64,000 bases of DNA from Pseudomonas sp. NFR16 (GCF_900108875.1 NZ_FNYJ01000007.1:104261-168260), one strand, 5' to 3'. Counted from the first letter of the stretch, positions 25,825 to 34,847 are shown. The notes: generated by a model from the sequence alone, not told the origin. Numbers and translations are program-made.

Positions 25825-25917
25825 CCTGTAGGAGTGAGCTTGCTCGCGATTGCGGTGTGCCAGACGCCAGCTAAGTATCTGACGCACCGTCATCGCGAGC
25901 GAGCTCACGCCTACAGG
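25825..25917. repeat. REPIN (REP doublet), TGTAGGAG-GCTTGCTCGCGA type
   Basis: Arms 25825-25850 and 25892-25917 are inverted copies. An inner stem (GCGGTG-TG-CCAGA region with TCTG-CGCACCGT) adds to the hairpin. It lies between metX and yggT. Confidence 0.8.
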
Positions 25918-25929
25918 GTGGGGCGGGAT

Positions 25930-26520
25930 TTAGATCAACCGCCACAGCTCCTGCGGCATGCCGGAGTACGCTGCCAGTTCGGGCATGACGTACGACTGCA
26001 GCACTTGAATGGCCAGGAAGGCGAAGATCGGCGAGATGTCCATGCCACCCAGATTGGGGATGATGCGGCGGAAGGGCGCCAGGATCGGCTCACTGATCTG
26101 GTAGGCCAGTTCTGCGGCAGGGTTGTGCGTGCCCGGCGCGATCCACGAGACGATGACCATGATGATCATCGCGACCCAGAAGATCTTCAGCAGCAGCGAC
26201 GTGATGCCGATGATCGACCACATCAACAGGTGTGGGACGTCGCCGATGGTGCCGTAAGTCATCATCAGCACGAAGGCCATCAACAACGCCTGAATCACGA
26301 TCGCCAGCAGCAGAGAGGACGTGTCCAGACCCAGGACGCTGGGGACGATCCGGCGAATGGGCTTGAGCAGCGGTTGCGTGGCCCGCACGGCAAACTGGCT
26401 GAGCGGGTTGTAGAAGTTGGCTTTGACCAGTTGCAGCACGAAGCGCAGCAGGACGATGGTCAGGTACAGGCTGATCAGCGTCTGAATAACAAAGATCGTG
26501 GCGCCAGTGAGTGCATTCAT
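25930..26520 (-). CDS. YggT-family membrane protein
   Basis: A 196-residue protein with two YGGT repeats. Each has a hydrophobic helix pair around an amphipathic segment: residues about 10-90 (FVIQTLISLYLTIVLLRFVLQL, NPLSQFAVRATQPLLKPIRRIVP) and about 100-190 (NPAAELAYQISEPILAPFRRIIP). The family is linked to osmotic or membrane stress in some bacteria, but its reaction is unknown. It lies 10 bases after proC on the same strand. Confidence 0.9.
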   Translation of the reverse strand: MNALTGATIFVIQTLISLYLTIVLLRFVLQLVKANFYNPLSQFAVRATQPLLKPIRRIVPSVLGLDTSSLLLAIVIQALLMAFVLMMTYGTIGDVPHLLMWSIIGITSLLLKIFWVAMIIMVIVSWIAPGTHNPAAELAYQISEPILAPFRRIIPNLGGMDISPIFAFLAIQVLQSYVMPELAAYSGMPQELWRLI

Positions 26521-26530
26521 GAACTACTCC

Positions 26531-27349
26531 TTATTTACCCAGCAATTCGGCCAGTTCGGCGGAACGGTGTGCCGCAGCGCCGAGCGCCTTTTCCACGATC
26601 GCTTCGAAGCCGTCGGCCTGGAAGGACTTGATCGCAGCTTCCGTCGTGCCCGCAGGTGAGGTCACGCGGCTGCGCAGCTCCGCTGCATCGACGTCACTCT
26701 CGGTCGCCATCCGTGCAGCGCCCAGAGCGGTCTGCTCGGCCAGTTGCTTGGAAACCTCGGGCGACAGGCCAAGCTTCACGCCGGCGGCGGTCATGGCTTC
26801 AATCAGCAGGAAGAAGTAAGCCGGGCCGCTGCCCGACACCGCCGTTACCGCATCAATGTGGGCTTCTTCATTCACCCACAGGGCGATGCCCACTGCCGAG
26901 AGCAGGGTTTCCGCCTGCTGGCGCTGAGCTGATGTCACGTCTTCGGTGGCGTACAAGCCACTGACGCCCTGACGCAACAGCGCCGGCGTATTGGGCATGC
27001 AGCGAACGATCGGCTGTTCGCCAAGCCAGGCCTTCATGCTGGCGCAGGTGATGCCAGCGGCAATGGAAACGATCAACTGATCGGGCTTCAAGCTTGGCTT
27101 GAGCGACTCGCAGACGGTTTTCATCATCTGCGGTTTGACCGCCAGCAACACCACGTCGGCACCTTCGACTGCTTCGGCGTTGTCGGCGAAAGCCTGGACT
27201 CCGTGTTCTCGGGTGATGCGTTCGCGGGTTTCGGCGCCGGGATCGCTGGCGCGAATCAGTTCAGCCTCGACGCCTTGGGCGCGCATGCCGCCGATCAGGC
27301 TGGCCGCCATGTTGCCTGCGCCGATGAATGCGATACGGGTTTTGCTCAT
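26531..27349 (-). CDS. proC: pyrroline-5-carboxylate reductase
   Basis: A 272-residue cytoplasmic enzyme for the last step of proline synthesis, reducing pyrroline-5-carboxylate with NAD(P)H. The Rossmann motif is IAFIGAGNMAASLIGGM. Later motifs are VLLAVKPQMM, VRCMPNTPALLRQGVSGLY, and the C-terminal signature VSGSGPAYFFLLIEAM with LRSRVTSPAGTTEAAI. Length is standard. It sits between yggS and yggT, a widespread order. Confidence 0.97.
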   Translation of the reverse strand: MSKTRIAFIGAGNMAASLIGGMRAQGVEAELIRASDPGAETRERITREHGVQAFADNAEAVEGADVVLLAVKPQMMKTVCESLKPSLKPDQLIVSIAAGITCASMKAWLGEQPIVRCMPNTPALLRQGVSGLYATEDVTSAQRQQAETLLSAVGIALWVNEEAHIDAVTAVSGSGPAYFFLLIEAMTAAGVKLGLSPEVSKQLAEQTALGAARMATESDVDAAELRSRVTSPAGTTEAAIKSFQADGFEAIVEKALGAAAHRSAELAELLGK

Positions 27350-27373
27350 GAACGGTTTCCTGTAAGGCGAAAG

Positions 27374-28060
27374 TTAAGGCTGCCCATAGTTCCGGGCGCC
27401 AAAAAGGGCAGTGCCGATCCGCACCCAGGTCGCGCCTTGTGCAATGGCGGCTTCCAGGTCGTGGCTCATGCCCATGGAAAGAGTGTCCAGCGGCAGGTTG
27501 AGGCTGTGTTGCAAGTCACGTACAGCGGCAAAGGCAGCGTTCTGTTCGTCGCTGTCTTCTGTAGGTTCGGGAATTGCCATCAATCCGCGCAATCTCAGAT
27601 TAGGCAGGGCGCTGATCGCATGTGCCAGCGCTGGCAGGTCTTCCGGTGTGCAACCCGATTTGCTGGCTTCGCCACTCACATTGACCTGAATGCAGATATT
27701 GAGCGGCGGCAGTCCGGCGGGACGTTGTTCGGACAGACGTTGTGCAATCTTCAGGCGGTCCACTGAATGTACCCAGGCAAAATTCTCGGCGATGGCGCGC
27801 GTCTTGTTTGACTGGATGGGGCCGATGAAATGCCAGATCAAGGGCAGATCGCTCAATTGAGCCTGTTTGCCGAGGGCTTCCTGCAGGTAGTTCTCGCCGA
27901 AGTCGCGCAGACCTGCCGCGTGAGCCTCACGCAGATCGCTTGCCGGTTTGGTCTTGCTCACGGCCAGCAGGCCGACGGATGCCGGGTCGCGTTGAGCGGC
28001 CTGCGCGGCGTTATGAATTCGCTCCGCGAGCGTTGAAATGTTCTCTGCTATCGTGGACAT
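27374..28060 (-). CDS. PLP homeostasis protein YggS/PLPBP
   Basis: A 228-residue single-domain TIM-barrel PLP-binding protein that keeps the PLP pool balanced and is not known to be a racemase. The PLP Lys is in LLAVSKTKPASDLREA, followed by FGENYLQEALGKQ, WHFIGPIQSNKTR, and the phosphate-binding LSMGMSHDLEAAIAQGATWVRIGTALFG. It is divergent from pilT with a 54-base gap. Confidence 0.95.
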   Translation of the reverse strand: MSTIAENISTLAERIHNAAQAAQRDPASVGLLAVSKTKPASDLREAHAAGLRDFGENYLQEALGKQAQLSDLPLIWHFIGPIQSNKTRAIAENFAWVHSVDRLKIAQRLSEQRPAGLPPLNICIQVNVSGEASKSGCTPEDLPALAHAISALPNLRLRGLMAIPEPTEDSDEQNAAFAAVRDLQHSLNLPLDTLSMGMSHDLEAAIAQGATWVRIGTALFGARNYGQP

Positions 28061-28114
28061 TGATTTGCGCCAGCAGGGCTAAAGTCTGCGGCATTCTATG
28101 TGATGAGGAGCTGT

Positions 28115-29149
28115 ATGGATATTACCGAGCTGCTTGCCTTCAGTGCCAAGCAAGGCGCGTCGGACTTACACCTCTCTGCCGGCCTGCCACCGATGATCCG
28201 CGTCGATGGCGATGTAAGGCGGATCAACCTGCCAGCGCTGGACCAGAAAGAGGTCCAGGCGCTGATTTACGACATCATGAACGATAGGCAGCGTAAGGAT
28301 TTCGAAGAAGATCTGGAGACGGACTTCTCCTTCGAAGTGCCCGGCGTGGCGCGGTTCAGGGTCAATGCGTTCAATCAGAACCGTGGCGCGGGCGCTGTAT
28401 TCCGGACCATTCCCTCGAAGGTCCTGAGCATGGAAGAGCTGGGCATGGGGGAAGTGTTTCGCAAGATTACCGACGTCCCGCGTGGCCTGATTCTGGTGAC
28501 CGGGCCCACCGGCTCGGGCAAGTCGACCACGCTGGCGGCGATGGTCGATTACTTGAACAGTAACAAGCACCACCACATTCTCACCATCGAAGACCCGATC
28601 GAATTCGTTCACGAGTCCAAGAAAAGCCTGATCAACCAGCGCGAAGTTCACCGCGACACCCATGGTTTCGCCGAGGCCTTGCGCTCGGCGCTGCGTGAAG
28701 ACCCGGACGTGATTCTGGTCGGCGAGCTGCGGGACCTGGAAACCATTCGCCTGGCGTTGACCGCAGCCGAAACCGGTCACCTGGTGTTTGGCACGCTGCA
28801 CACCACGTCTGCGGCAAAAAGTATCGACCGTATCGTCGACGTGTTTCCGGCTCAGGAAAAGTCGATGATTCGCTCGATGCTTTCCGAGTCGCTGCACGCG
28901 ATCATTTCCCAGGCGCTGCTGAAAAAGGTCGGCGGTGGCCGGGTGGCGGCGCACGAGATCATGATCGGCACCTCGGCGATCCGAAACCTGATCCGGGAAG
29001 ACAAGGTGGCGCAGATGTACTCGTCGATCCAGACGGGGGGCTCGCTGGGGATGCAGACGCTGGATATGTGCCTCAAGGACCTGATCGCCAAAGGGCTGAT
29101 CACGCGGGAAAGCGCTCGCGAGAAGGCAAAGACACCGGATAACTTCTGA
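28115..29149 (+). CDS. pilT: type IV pilus retraction ATPase PilT
   Basis: A 344-residue hexameric motor ATPase that depolymerises type IV pili for twitching. Walker A is GPTGSGKST near residue 130, the Asp box and Walker B follow (DPDVILVGELRD), and the C-terminal AIRNLIREDKVAQMYS motif is the conserved PilT retraction motif. The start MDITELL gives the standard length, preceded by GAGGAG. In P. aeruginosa pilU follows at once; here the next gene is an unrelated NlpC/P60 gene on the other strand. Confidence 0.97.
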   Translation: MDITELLAFSAKQGASDLHLSAGLPPMIRVDGDVRRINLPALDQKEVQALIYDIMNDRQRKDFEEDLETDFSFEVPGVARFRVNAFNQNRGAGAVFRTIPSKVLSMEELGMGEVFRKITDVPRGLILVTGPTGSGKSTTLAAMVDYLNSNKHHHILTIEDPIEFVHESKKSLINQREVHRDTHGFAEALRSALREDPDVILVGELRDLETIRLALTAAETGHLVFGTLHTTSAAKSIDRIVDVFPAQEKSMIRSMLSESLHAIISQALLKKVGGGRVAAHEIMIGTSAIRNLIREDKVAQMYSSIQTGGSLGMQTLDMCLKDLIAKGLITRESAREKAKTPDNF

Positions 29150-29168
29150 TTCGATTGCCTTGAACGAC

Positions 29169-29258
29169 TGTGGGAGTGCATGCACTCATGATTGGCCGTA
29201 CATCCGACAGGTTTTCCATCGGCTGTACGATCCGCTCGTGAATGAATCCACTCCCACA
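29169..29258. repeat. palindromic repeat after pilT
   Basis: TGTGGGAGTG (29169-29178) and CACTCCCACA (29249-29258) are perfect arms, with further partial pairing inside. It lies between pilT and the convergent NlpC/P60 gene. Confidence 0.65.
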
Positions 29259-29290
29259 AAGCTCTCCGTCGTCAGACGGAACGTCGCAGA

Positions 29291-30025
29291 TCAGCGCTGG
29301 GCGATTCGCACCGTCGTGCCTTTGCGGCTTGGCGGCTGCTTGGGCAGCACGCGCTTGGCGACAACGTAATGGCTGTCCCAATACGGCTTTTTCAGCGTAT
29401 CGATCGTCACGGACTTGCCACGACGCGGGGCGTGGACGAACTGATCGTCACCCAGGTAGATGGCGACGTGATTAACCTTGCGGCTCTTGATGTTGAAAAA
29501 CAGCAAGTCACCCGGCTTCAGATCCTTGCGATCGACCTTTTGCCCGTGGCCTTCGGCCATGGCGTTCGAGGTACGCGGCAGATCCACTTCACTTACGTCA
29601 TTGAACGCGTATTTAACCAGTCCGCTGCAGTCGAACCCTTTAGTCGGGCTGGTGCCGCCCCAACGATAAGGGGTACCGATGGCTTTAACCGCACGGTTCA
29701 CCACGTTGGTGCTTTGCTTGGTTCCCGTCTGCGCCGAAGCGGCGAGGGCGACCGTGTTTTGCGAAATCTTGCGAGAACCCGAGGTGTTCTTGCTTTTGGT
29801 GGCTCGCGACTTTTTGCCGGAAGTTGCAAGCGGTGTTGCTGTCTCTTCGATTGCAGCCATCGCGGCTCGCTGAGCGGCGATATTGCGTGAAACGGTTTCC
29901 GGTGACTCGGCTCGTGCGGTGAAACCGGTGAAACTCGAAGGAAGCGGTTGCTCACGATTGGTGGCGTGGGCGGCCAGTGGCATAAATAGGCAAATAGTCA
30001 GCCATGTCTTTAAAAATGGACGCAT
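29291..30025 (-). CDS. NlpC/P60 peptidoglycan endopeptidase, secreted
   Basis: A 244-residue exported hydrolase. A signal peptide covers about residues 1-22 (ending AHA). A basic linker of about 80 residues (KKSRATKSKNTSGSRK) precedes the NlpC/P60 domain (about 112-230). The catalytic Cys is in GFDCSGLVKYAF, the His in VNHVAIYLGDD, and the third polar residue in FVHAPRRG. It cleaves cross-link peptides of the cell wall. The ATG at 30025 opens the signal peptide; the frame runs upstream without it. Transcribed away from the TM2 gene. Confidence 0.88.
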   Translation of the reverse strand: MRPFLKTWLTICLFMPLAAHATNREQPLPSSFTGFTARAESPETVSRNIAAQRAAMAAIEETATPLATSGKKSRATKSKNTSGSRKISQNTVALAASAQTGTKQSTNVVNRAVKAIGTPYRWGGTSPTKGFDCSGLVKYAFNDVSEVDLPRTSNAMAEGHGQKVDRKDLKPGDLLFFNIKSRKVNHVAIYLGDDQFVHAPRRGKSVTIDTLKKPYWDSHYVVAKRVLPKQPPSRKGTTVRIAQR

Positions 30026-30275
30026 TAGGCAGGGCTCATATTGGTCAGCGCGCAACTTTATAACAGCTTTTTTCCAGTTGCCGAGGCCATTTGTCGAACA
30101 ATTTACTGCCCTGAAAGTCAGTTTCGGCGGTAAAACTGTCACGTTGGTATGCTCATCGCCTTGAAGAACAAGGGTTTGCACGATCAAGGATAGGTTCAAG
30201 CCATACGTCGGACAGGGTCACCAAAGTCACAAAAGTTACGCATATTTTTTTCTATCGCGACGAAAGAGGTTACCA

Positions 30276-30695
30276 ATGAACACCTATCAGCACGACGTCC
30301 CGCATCACGACACCCACAGTAAGCTCATGGGTTATCTGCTGTGGATCGTTGGCTTCACGGGGTCTCATCGCTTCTATTACGGCAAACCGGTGACCGGCAC
30401 GATCTGGTTTTTCACGCTTGGCCTGTTGGGAATTGGCTGGTTGATCGACCTGTTTCTGATTCCCTCGATGGATCGCGAGGCCGACTTGAGATTTAACGCC
30501 GGCACGACCGACTACAGCGTCGCGTGGATTCTGCTGACGTTCCTGGGCGTGTTCGGGGTGCATCGCATGTATCAGGGCAAATGGATCACCGGGATCCTCT
30601 ACCTGCTAACGGGGGGCCTGGCGTTCATCGGCGTGCTGTATGACTTCTGGACGCTCAACGACCAGATTTCGGTGAAGAACGTGCAGCACCGGTAA
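30276..30695 (+). CDS. TM2-domain membrane protein with two TM2 units
   Basis: A 139-residue membrane protein. Two copies of a TM2-like hairpin are seen: GYLLWIVGFTGSHRFYYGKPVTGTIWFF (about 18-65) and AWILLTFLGVFGVHRMYQGKWITGILYLL (about 88-130). Each has the G-x-x-G-x-HR-x-Y-x-G-K turn between helices. The function of these proteins in bacteria is unknown. The N-terminus is His-rich. It is preceded by GAGG. The 250-base gap to the divergent NlpC gene holds only likely promoters. Confidence 0.85.
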   Translation: MNTYQHDVPHHDTHSKLMGYLLWIVGFTGSHRFYYGKPVTGTIWFFTLGLLGIGWLIDLFLIPSMDREADLRFNAGTTDYSVAWILLTFLGVFGVHRMYQGKWITGILYLLTGGLAFIGVLYDFWTLNDQISVKNVQHR

Positions 30696-30703
30696 ACGCT
30701 GAC

Positions 30704-30790
30704 CTGTAGGAACGTGCTTGTCCGCGAGGCGTCAGACCTGAGTTTTCAGGGTGTCTGACCTGATGCTGTCGCGAGCAAGCGCGCTCCTGC
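30704..30790. repeat. REPIN (REP doublet)
   Basis: Arms around 30704-30727 and 30769-30790 are inverted copies of the TGTAGGA-CGTGCTTG-CCGCGA type. The inner stem GTCAGAC-CTGA pairs with TCAGGGTGTCTGAC. It lies between the TM2 gene and pyrC'. Confidence 0.75.
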
Positions 30791-30812
30791 GAGCACAGAG
30801 CGGCGCGTCGAC

Positions 30813-32084
30813 TTAGCCGATATAGCTGATCCGGCCGTCCACGAAGGTGTATTTCACTGCGCCCGGCAAGCAGTGGCCGAGGAACGGGCAGTTCTCGCCT
30901 TTGGACAGCCACTTCTCACCCGCCACGGTGGACGCCGCTGCGTCGAACAAGACCAGGTCGGCAGGCGCGCCGGCGGCCAGTTGGCCGGCGGGCAGGCGCA
31001 AGGCCGCTGCCGGGCCTGCGCTCAAGCGTGAGAGCAGCGTCGGCAGGTCCAGCAGGCCGTCTTCAACCAGGGTCATCGCCAGTGGCAACAACAACTCGAC
31101 GCTGCTGATGCCCGGCTCAGTCGCGCCGAAGGGCGCCAGCTTGGCGTCGCGTTCATGAGGCTGGTGGTGGCTGGAGATGGCTTGAACGACGCCCGATTTC
31201 ACTGCCTCACGCAGCGCGTCACGGTCGGCGCGGGTGCGCAGCGGCGGCTGGACGTGGTACAGGCTGGAGAAGTCGATCAGCGCTTCGTCGGTCAGAATCA
31301 ACTGATACAGCGCCACGTCCGCAGTGACCGGCAGGCCGCGTGCCTGAGCCTGGGCGATAAGCGCCACGCCGCGCGCGCTGGTCAACTGAGTGAAGTGCGC
31401 GCGAACGCCGCTTTGCTCGACGAGCAACAGGTCACGGGCCAGCGCGACCGTTTCGGCGGTTTCCGGAATGCCGGGCAAACCCAGGAATGCGGCGGTTGGA
31501 CCGTCGTGCGCCAGACCGCCTTGAGCCAGGTCGTCGTCCTGCGAATTGAAGATCACAGTGAGGTCGAAGGTCGCTGCGTATTCCAGCGCGCGGCAGAGCG
31601 TGCGGTTGCTGCGGAAATTCATCAGCCCGTTGGTGAACGCCACGCAGCCTGCGTCCCGCAGCGCGATCAGTTCAGCCAGTTGCTCACCTTCAAGCCCCTT
31701 GCTCAGCGCCCCGATGGGGAACACTTTGCTGTGTCCGGCTTCTCGGGCGCGGTCCAGAATCAGTTCGGCAACCGCCGAGGTGTCGAGGACCGGTTTGGTC
31801 CGGGGAGGGCAGCACAGACTGGTCACGCCGCCGGCCGCCGCTGCGCGGGTTTCGCTGGCGATGGAGCCTTTGCGGCTATAGCCCGGCTCGCGCAGGGAAA
31901 CATTCAGGTCGACCAGGCCGGGAGCGGCGATCAGGCCGGCGGCGTCGATGGTTTGTGACGGGGTGAAATCGGCAGGCGCGACGCCAAGGGCGAGAATCTT
32001 GCCGGCTTCCAGGTGAACGTCGATGACTTGATCCAGACCGCTGACAGGGTCAATGACGCGAGCGCCGAGGATGCTGAACTTCAC
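30813..32084 (-). CDS. pyrC': inactive dihydroorotase-like protein PyrC'
   Basis: A 423-residue amidohydrolase-fold protein in operon with pyrB. The metal motif D-x-H-x-H of true dihydroorotases is replaced by D59-L-N61-V-S63 in VDLNVSLREPG, so it cannot bind the catalytic zinc pair. In pseudomonads such PyrC' proteins are needed for assembly of the large aspartate transcarbamoylase complex, and real dihydroorotase is encoded elsewhere. The start overlaps the pyrB stop by 4 bases. Confidence 0.93.
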   Translation of the reverse strand: MKFSILGARVIDPVSGLDQVIDVHLEAGKILALGVAPADFTPSQTIDAAGLIAAPGLVDLNVSLREPGYSRKGSIASETRAAAAGGVTSLCCPPRTKPVLDTSAVAELILDRAREAGHSKVFPIGALSKGLEGEQLAELIALRDAGCVAFTNGLMNFRSNRTLCRALEYAATFDLTVIFNSQDDDLAQGGLAHDGPTAAFLGLPGIPETAETVALARDLLLVEQSGVRAHFTQLTSARGVALIAQAQARGLPVTADVALYQLILTDEALIDFSSLYHVQPPLRTRADRDALREAVKSGVVQAISSHHQPHERDAKLAPFGATEPGISSVELLLPLAMTLVEDGLLDLPTLLSRLSAGPAAALRLPAGQLAAGAPADLVLFDAAASTVAGEKWLSKGENCPFLGHCLPGAVKYTFVDGRISYIG

Positions 32085-33085
32085 TGCGCGTTCTCCTGCT
32101 CGAACTGGCGTTGTGCGGTTTGGCCACTCATGGCCATGGACAATACGGCCATGCGCACCGCGATGCCGTAAGTCACTTGATTGAGAATCACCGAATGCGG
32201 ACCATCGGCCACTGCCGACTCGATCTCCACGCCGCGGTTGATCGGACCCGGATGCATGACGATGGCGTCAGGTTTGGCGCCCGCCAGGCGGGCGGTGGTC
32301 AGGCCGAACAGACGATAGAATTCGCCCTCGCTCGGCAGCAGACCGCCGGACATGCGCTCGCGTTGCAGGCGCAACATGATCACCACGTCTACGTCCTTCA
32401 AGCCCTCGGCCAGATCGGTGTAGACCTTGACGCCGTACTGCTCGACGCCGATCGGCAGCAGCGTTTTGGGGGCGACGACGCGGATGTCCGGGCAACCCAG
32501 CGCCTTGAGGGCGATCATGTTAGAGCGCGCAACCCGCGAGTGCAGAATGTCGCCGACGATGGCGACCGAGAGGTTCTCGAAGTTGCCCTTGTGGCGGCGG
32601 ATGGTGAGCATGTCGAGCATGCCCTGGGTCGGGTGAGCGTGTCGGCCGTCACCGCCGTTGATGATCGCCACCTGCGGGCTGACGTGCTCGGCGATGAAGT
32701 GCGCCGCACCGGAGTCGGCGTGGCGTACGACGAACATGTCGGCGGCCATGGCCTCAAGGTTGCGCAGGGTGTCGAACAGCGTCTCGCCCTTGCTCGTCGA
32801 AGAGGTCGACACGTTCAGGGTGATGACGTCCGCCGACAGCCTCTGTGCCGCCAGTTCAAACGTGGTGCGGGTCCGCGTCGAGTTCTCGAAGAACACGTTG
32901 CACACCGTCTTGCCGCGTAGCAGCGGGACTTTCTTCACCGCCCGTGCGCCGACTTCAAGGAATGAGTCGGCGGTGTCGAGGATTTCGGTCAGCAGTTCGC
33001 GGGGCAAACCGTCGAGCGAGAGAAAATGTTGCAGTTGACCCTGATGGTTCAGCTGCAGCGGGCGCTTGGCGTCGGGAGGCGTCAT
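32081..33085 (-). CDS. pyrB: aspartate carbamoyltransferase catalytic chain
   Basis: A 334-residue enzyme that makes carbamoyl-aspartate in pyrimidine synthesis. The carbamoyl-phosphate motif is FFENSTRTRTTFELAA. Later motifs are VRHADSGAAHFIAE, INGGDGRHAHPTQGMLDM, and VMHPGPINRGVEI. The N-terminal extension (about 30 residues longer than the E. coli enzyme) is typical of the pseudomonad type that associates with PyrC'. It lies 12 bases after pyrR. Confidence 0.97.
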   Translation of the reverse strand: MTPPDAKRPLQLNHQGQLQHFLSLDGLPRELLTEILDTADSFLEVGARAVKKVPLLRGKTVCNVFFENSTRTRTTFELAAQRLSADVITLNVSTSSTSKGETLFDTLRNLEAMAADMFVVRHADSGAAHFIAEHVSPQVAIINGGDGRHAHPTQGMLDMLTIRRHKGNFENLSVAIVGDILHSRVARSNMIALKALGCPDIRVVAPKTLLPIGVEQYGVKVYTDLAEGLKDVDVVIMLRLQRERMSGGLLPSEGEFYRLFGLTTARLAGAKPDAIVMHPGPINRGVEIESAVADGPHSVILNQVTYGIAVRMAVLSMAMSGQTAQRQFEQENAQ

Positions 33086-33097
33086 CGCAAAGGACTC

Positions 33098-33619
33098 TTA
33101 GAGGGCGGCGGAATCGGTGGAAAGGTCTTGCAGTTCGAGGGTCAGCGGCGTCGGGCCGGAGAGCTTGACTCGCTCGTTCGGAGACAGGTCCAGCGTCGCG
33201 CCGGTCACATTCGGGCGGATCGGCAACTCGGCGGCGTCCAGATCGAGCAGAGAAACCAGCGTCACACTCGCAGGGCGGCCGTAGTCGAACAGTTCATTGA
33301 GCGCCGCGCGTATCGTGCGGCCGCTCATCAGCACATCATCGATCAGCACCAGATGCTGGCCTTCGATCTCGAACGGCAACTCCGAAGGGCGCACCTGCGG
33401 GTGCAGACCGTTCTGGCTGAAGTCATCGCGATAAAAAGAGACATCCAGCGTGCCGAGAGGCGACTGGCTGCCCATCGCTTCGAGCAGGGCCTGCGCGACC
33501 CAGACTCCGCCGGTCCGGATGCCAATGAAGCGAGGCTCGCTGATGCCGCGTTTATTCAAGTGCGCGTTCAGATCGTTCGCCATCTGGCGGATCAGTTCGG
33601 CGGGATTGGGCAGGGTCAT
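33098..33619 (-). CDS. pyrR: PyrR bifunctional regulator / uracil phosphoribosyltransferase
   Basis: A 173-residue PRTase-fold protein. The PRPP motif is LVLIDDVLMSGRTIRAALNEL, with FIGIRTGGVWVAQALLE before it. In Gram-positives PyrR attenuates pyr mRNA; in pseudomonads it regulates pyr genes and the enzymatic activity may be weak. It begins the pyrR-pyrB-pyrC' unit. The 90-base gap to ruvX suggests a separate transcript start. Confidence 0.94.
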   Translation of the reverse strand: MTLPNPAELIRQMANDLNAHLNKRGISEPRFIGIRTGGVWVAQALLEAMGSQSPLGTLDVSFYRDDFSQNGLHPQVRPSELPFEIEGQHLVLIDDVLMSGRTIRAALNELFDYGRPASVTLVSLLDLDAAELPIRPNVTGATLDLSPNERVKLSGPTPLTLELQDLSTDSAAL

Positions 33620-33709
33620 GGTCGCTCCTTCAGAGGCCCGGCCGGACTGCTCGTCGGCGCGGGCTGAAACTCGAATTCGGTGCTTTCAACTCGATGCAGT
33701 GTAAATCGA

Positions 33710-34150
33710 TCAGGTTTCGAACAGTGCGCTATTGGCTTCCAGCCAGCCCTGCAGCAAGAGCGCTGCGGCAATGGCGTCCACCGGGTTGTCGCGATAACTG
33801 CCACTCTGACCGCCACGGGACATGCGCTCGCCTTTGGCTTCAAAGGTCGTCAGGCGCTCGTCGTGGGTGTAAACCGGAAGGTTGAAGCGGCCGTTGATCT
33901 GGCGCGAGAACTTCTCGGCGCGGGCGCTCATTTCGCTGGGCGTGCCGTCCATGTTCAGCGGCAGTCCGACAACGATCGCGTCCGGCTTCCATTCGGCGAT
34001 CAGGGCCTGAACCTTGGTCCAGTCGGGAACGCCATTCTGGGCCTTCAATGTGCACAACTCTCGCGCCTGGCCGGTAATCACTTGGCCGACGGCCACGCCA
34101 ATCTGCTTGCTGCCGTAGTCGAACCCCAATAACAGGCGCAGTGCGGCCAT
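33710..34150 (-). CDS. ruvX: RuvX/YqgF RNase H-fold nuclease
   Basis: A 146-residue RNase H-like protein involved in pre-16S rRNA 5' end processing (YqgF). The first catalytic Asp is in LLLGFDYGSKQIGVAVG. Other motifs are IVVGLPLNMDGTPSEMSARAEKFS and a late DERLTT and DAIAAALLLQGWL. The ATG overlaps the algH stop by one base (TGATG), so translation is coupled. Confidence 0.95.
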   Translation of the reverse strand: MAALRLLLGFDYGSKQIGVAVGQVITGQARELCTLKAQNGVPDWTKVQALIAEWKPDAIVVGLPLNMDGTPSEMSARAEKFSRQINGRFNLPVYTHDERLTTFEAKGERMSRGGQSGSYRDNPVDAIAAALLLQGWLEANSALFET

Positions 34151-34719
34151 CAGGCGTGTCCCGCCTGGCTGGTCAGCAGATTGAGGTTGATGCCCAGTTT
34201 TGCGGCGGCGGCATCGAGGCGCTCGTGACTGTCGAGCTCGAAAAGAATTCTGGGATCGAACGCGCAGTTGAGCCAGGCGTTGGCGGCGAATTCGGCTTCC
34301 AGTTGCCCGGCGTCCCAGCCTGCATAACCCAGCGTGATCAGATTTTGATCAGGTCCGTAGCCGTCAGCGATGGAAAACAAGACATCTTGCGAGGTGGAAA
34401 GCGAGATGCCGCCCAAGTCTACGGTGGCCTGAAATATCTGACCGGTGGGATGCAACACGAAGCCGCGATCCGTCTGAACGGGCCCGCCGACATGAATGGG
34501 GATCTGCTGGCAGCGGGCAGGTGGCGTCATTTCGGGACGCAGCTGCTCGAGGATATCGGCCAGCGACAGGCTCTGCGGTCGATTGATGACCAGGCCCATG
34601 GCGCCATTGGCGTTGTGCTCGACGATGTAGGTCAAGGTCTGAGCGAAGTTCTCATCGTGCATGTGGGGCATGGCGATCAGAAATTGATGCTTGAGGTACG
34701 ACGGAGTGACGTTTTTCAT
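34150..34719 (-). CDS. algH: UPF0301/YqgE protein AlgH
   Basis: A 189-residue protein of the YqgE family. YLKHQFLIAMPHM, GAMGLVINRPQSL, VHVGGPVQTDRGFVLHP and LGYAGWDAGQLEAE are family signatures. In P. aeruginosa it was named AlgH for a link with alginate production, but the biochemistry is unclear. The start MKNVTPSYLKHQ at 34719 matches the family; an upstream in-frame start at 34755 adds an unrelated leader. Confidence 0.94.
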   Translation of the reverse strand: MKNVTPSYLKHQFLIAMPHMHDENFAQTLTYIVEHNANGAMGLVINRPQSLSLADILEQLRPEMTPPARCQQIPIHVGGPVQTDRGFVLHPTGQIFQATVDLGGISLSTSQDVLFSIADGYGPDQNLITLGYAGWDAGQLEAEFAANAWLNCAFDPRILFELDSHERLDAAAAKLGINLNLLTSQAGHA

Positions 34720-34847
34720 GAGCCCTAGTGTGGCGCCGTGGGGCTGCTGTGACAACTGGCAGAACCGACTCGAGGGTGGATAAATCGCGACAGGTTTCAG
34801 GTTTCATGTTCGACAGGCCTGCACTGCGCGATGTATTGGCAAACGTT

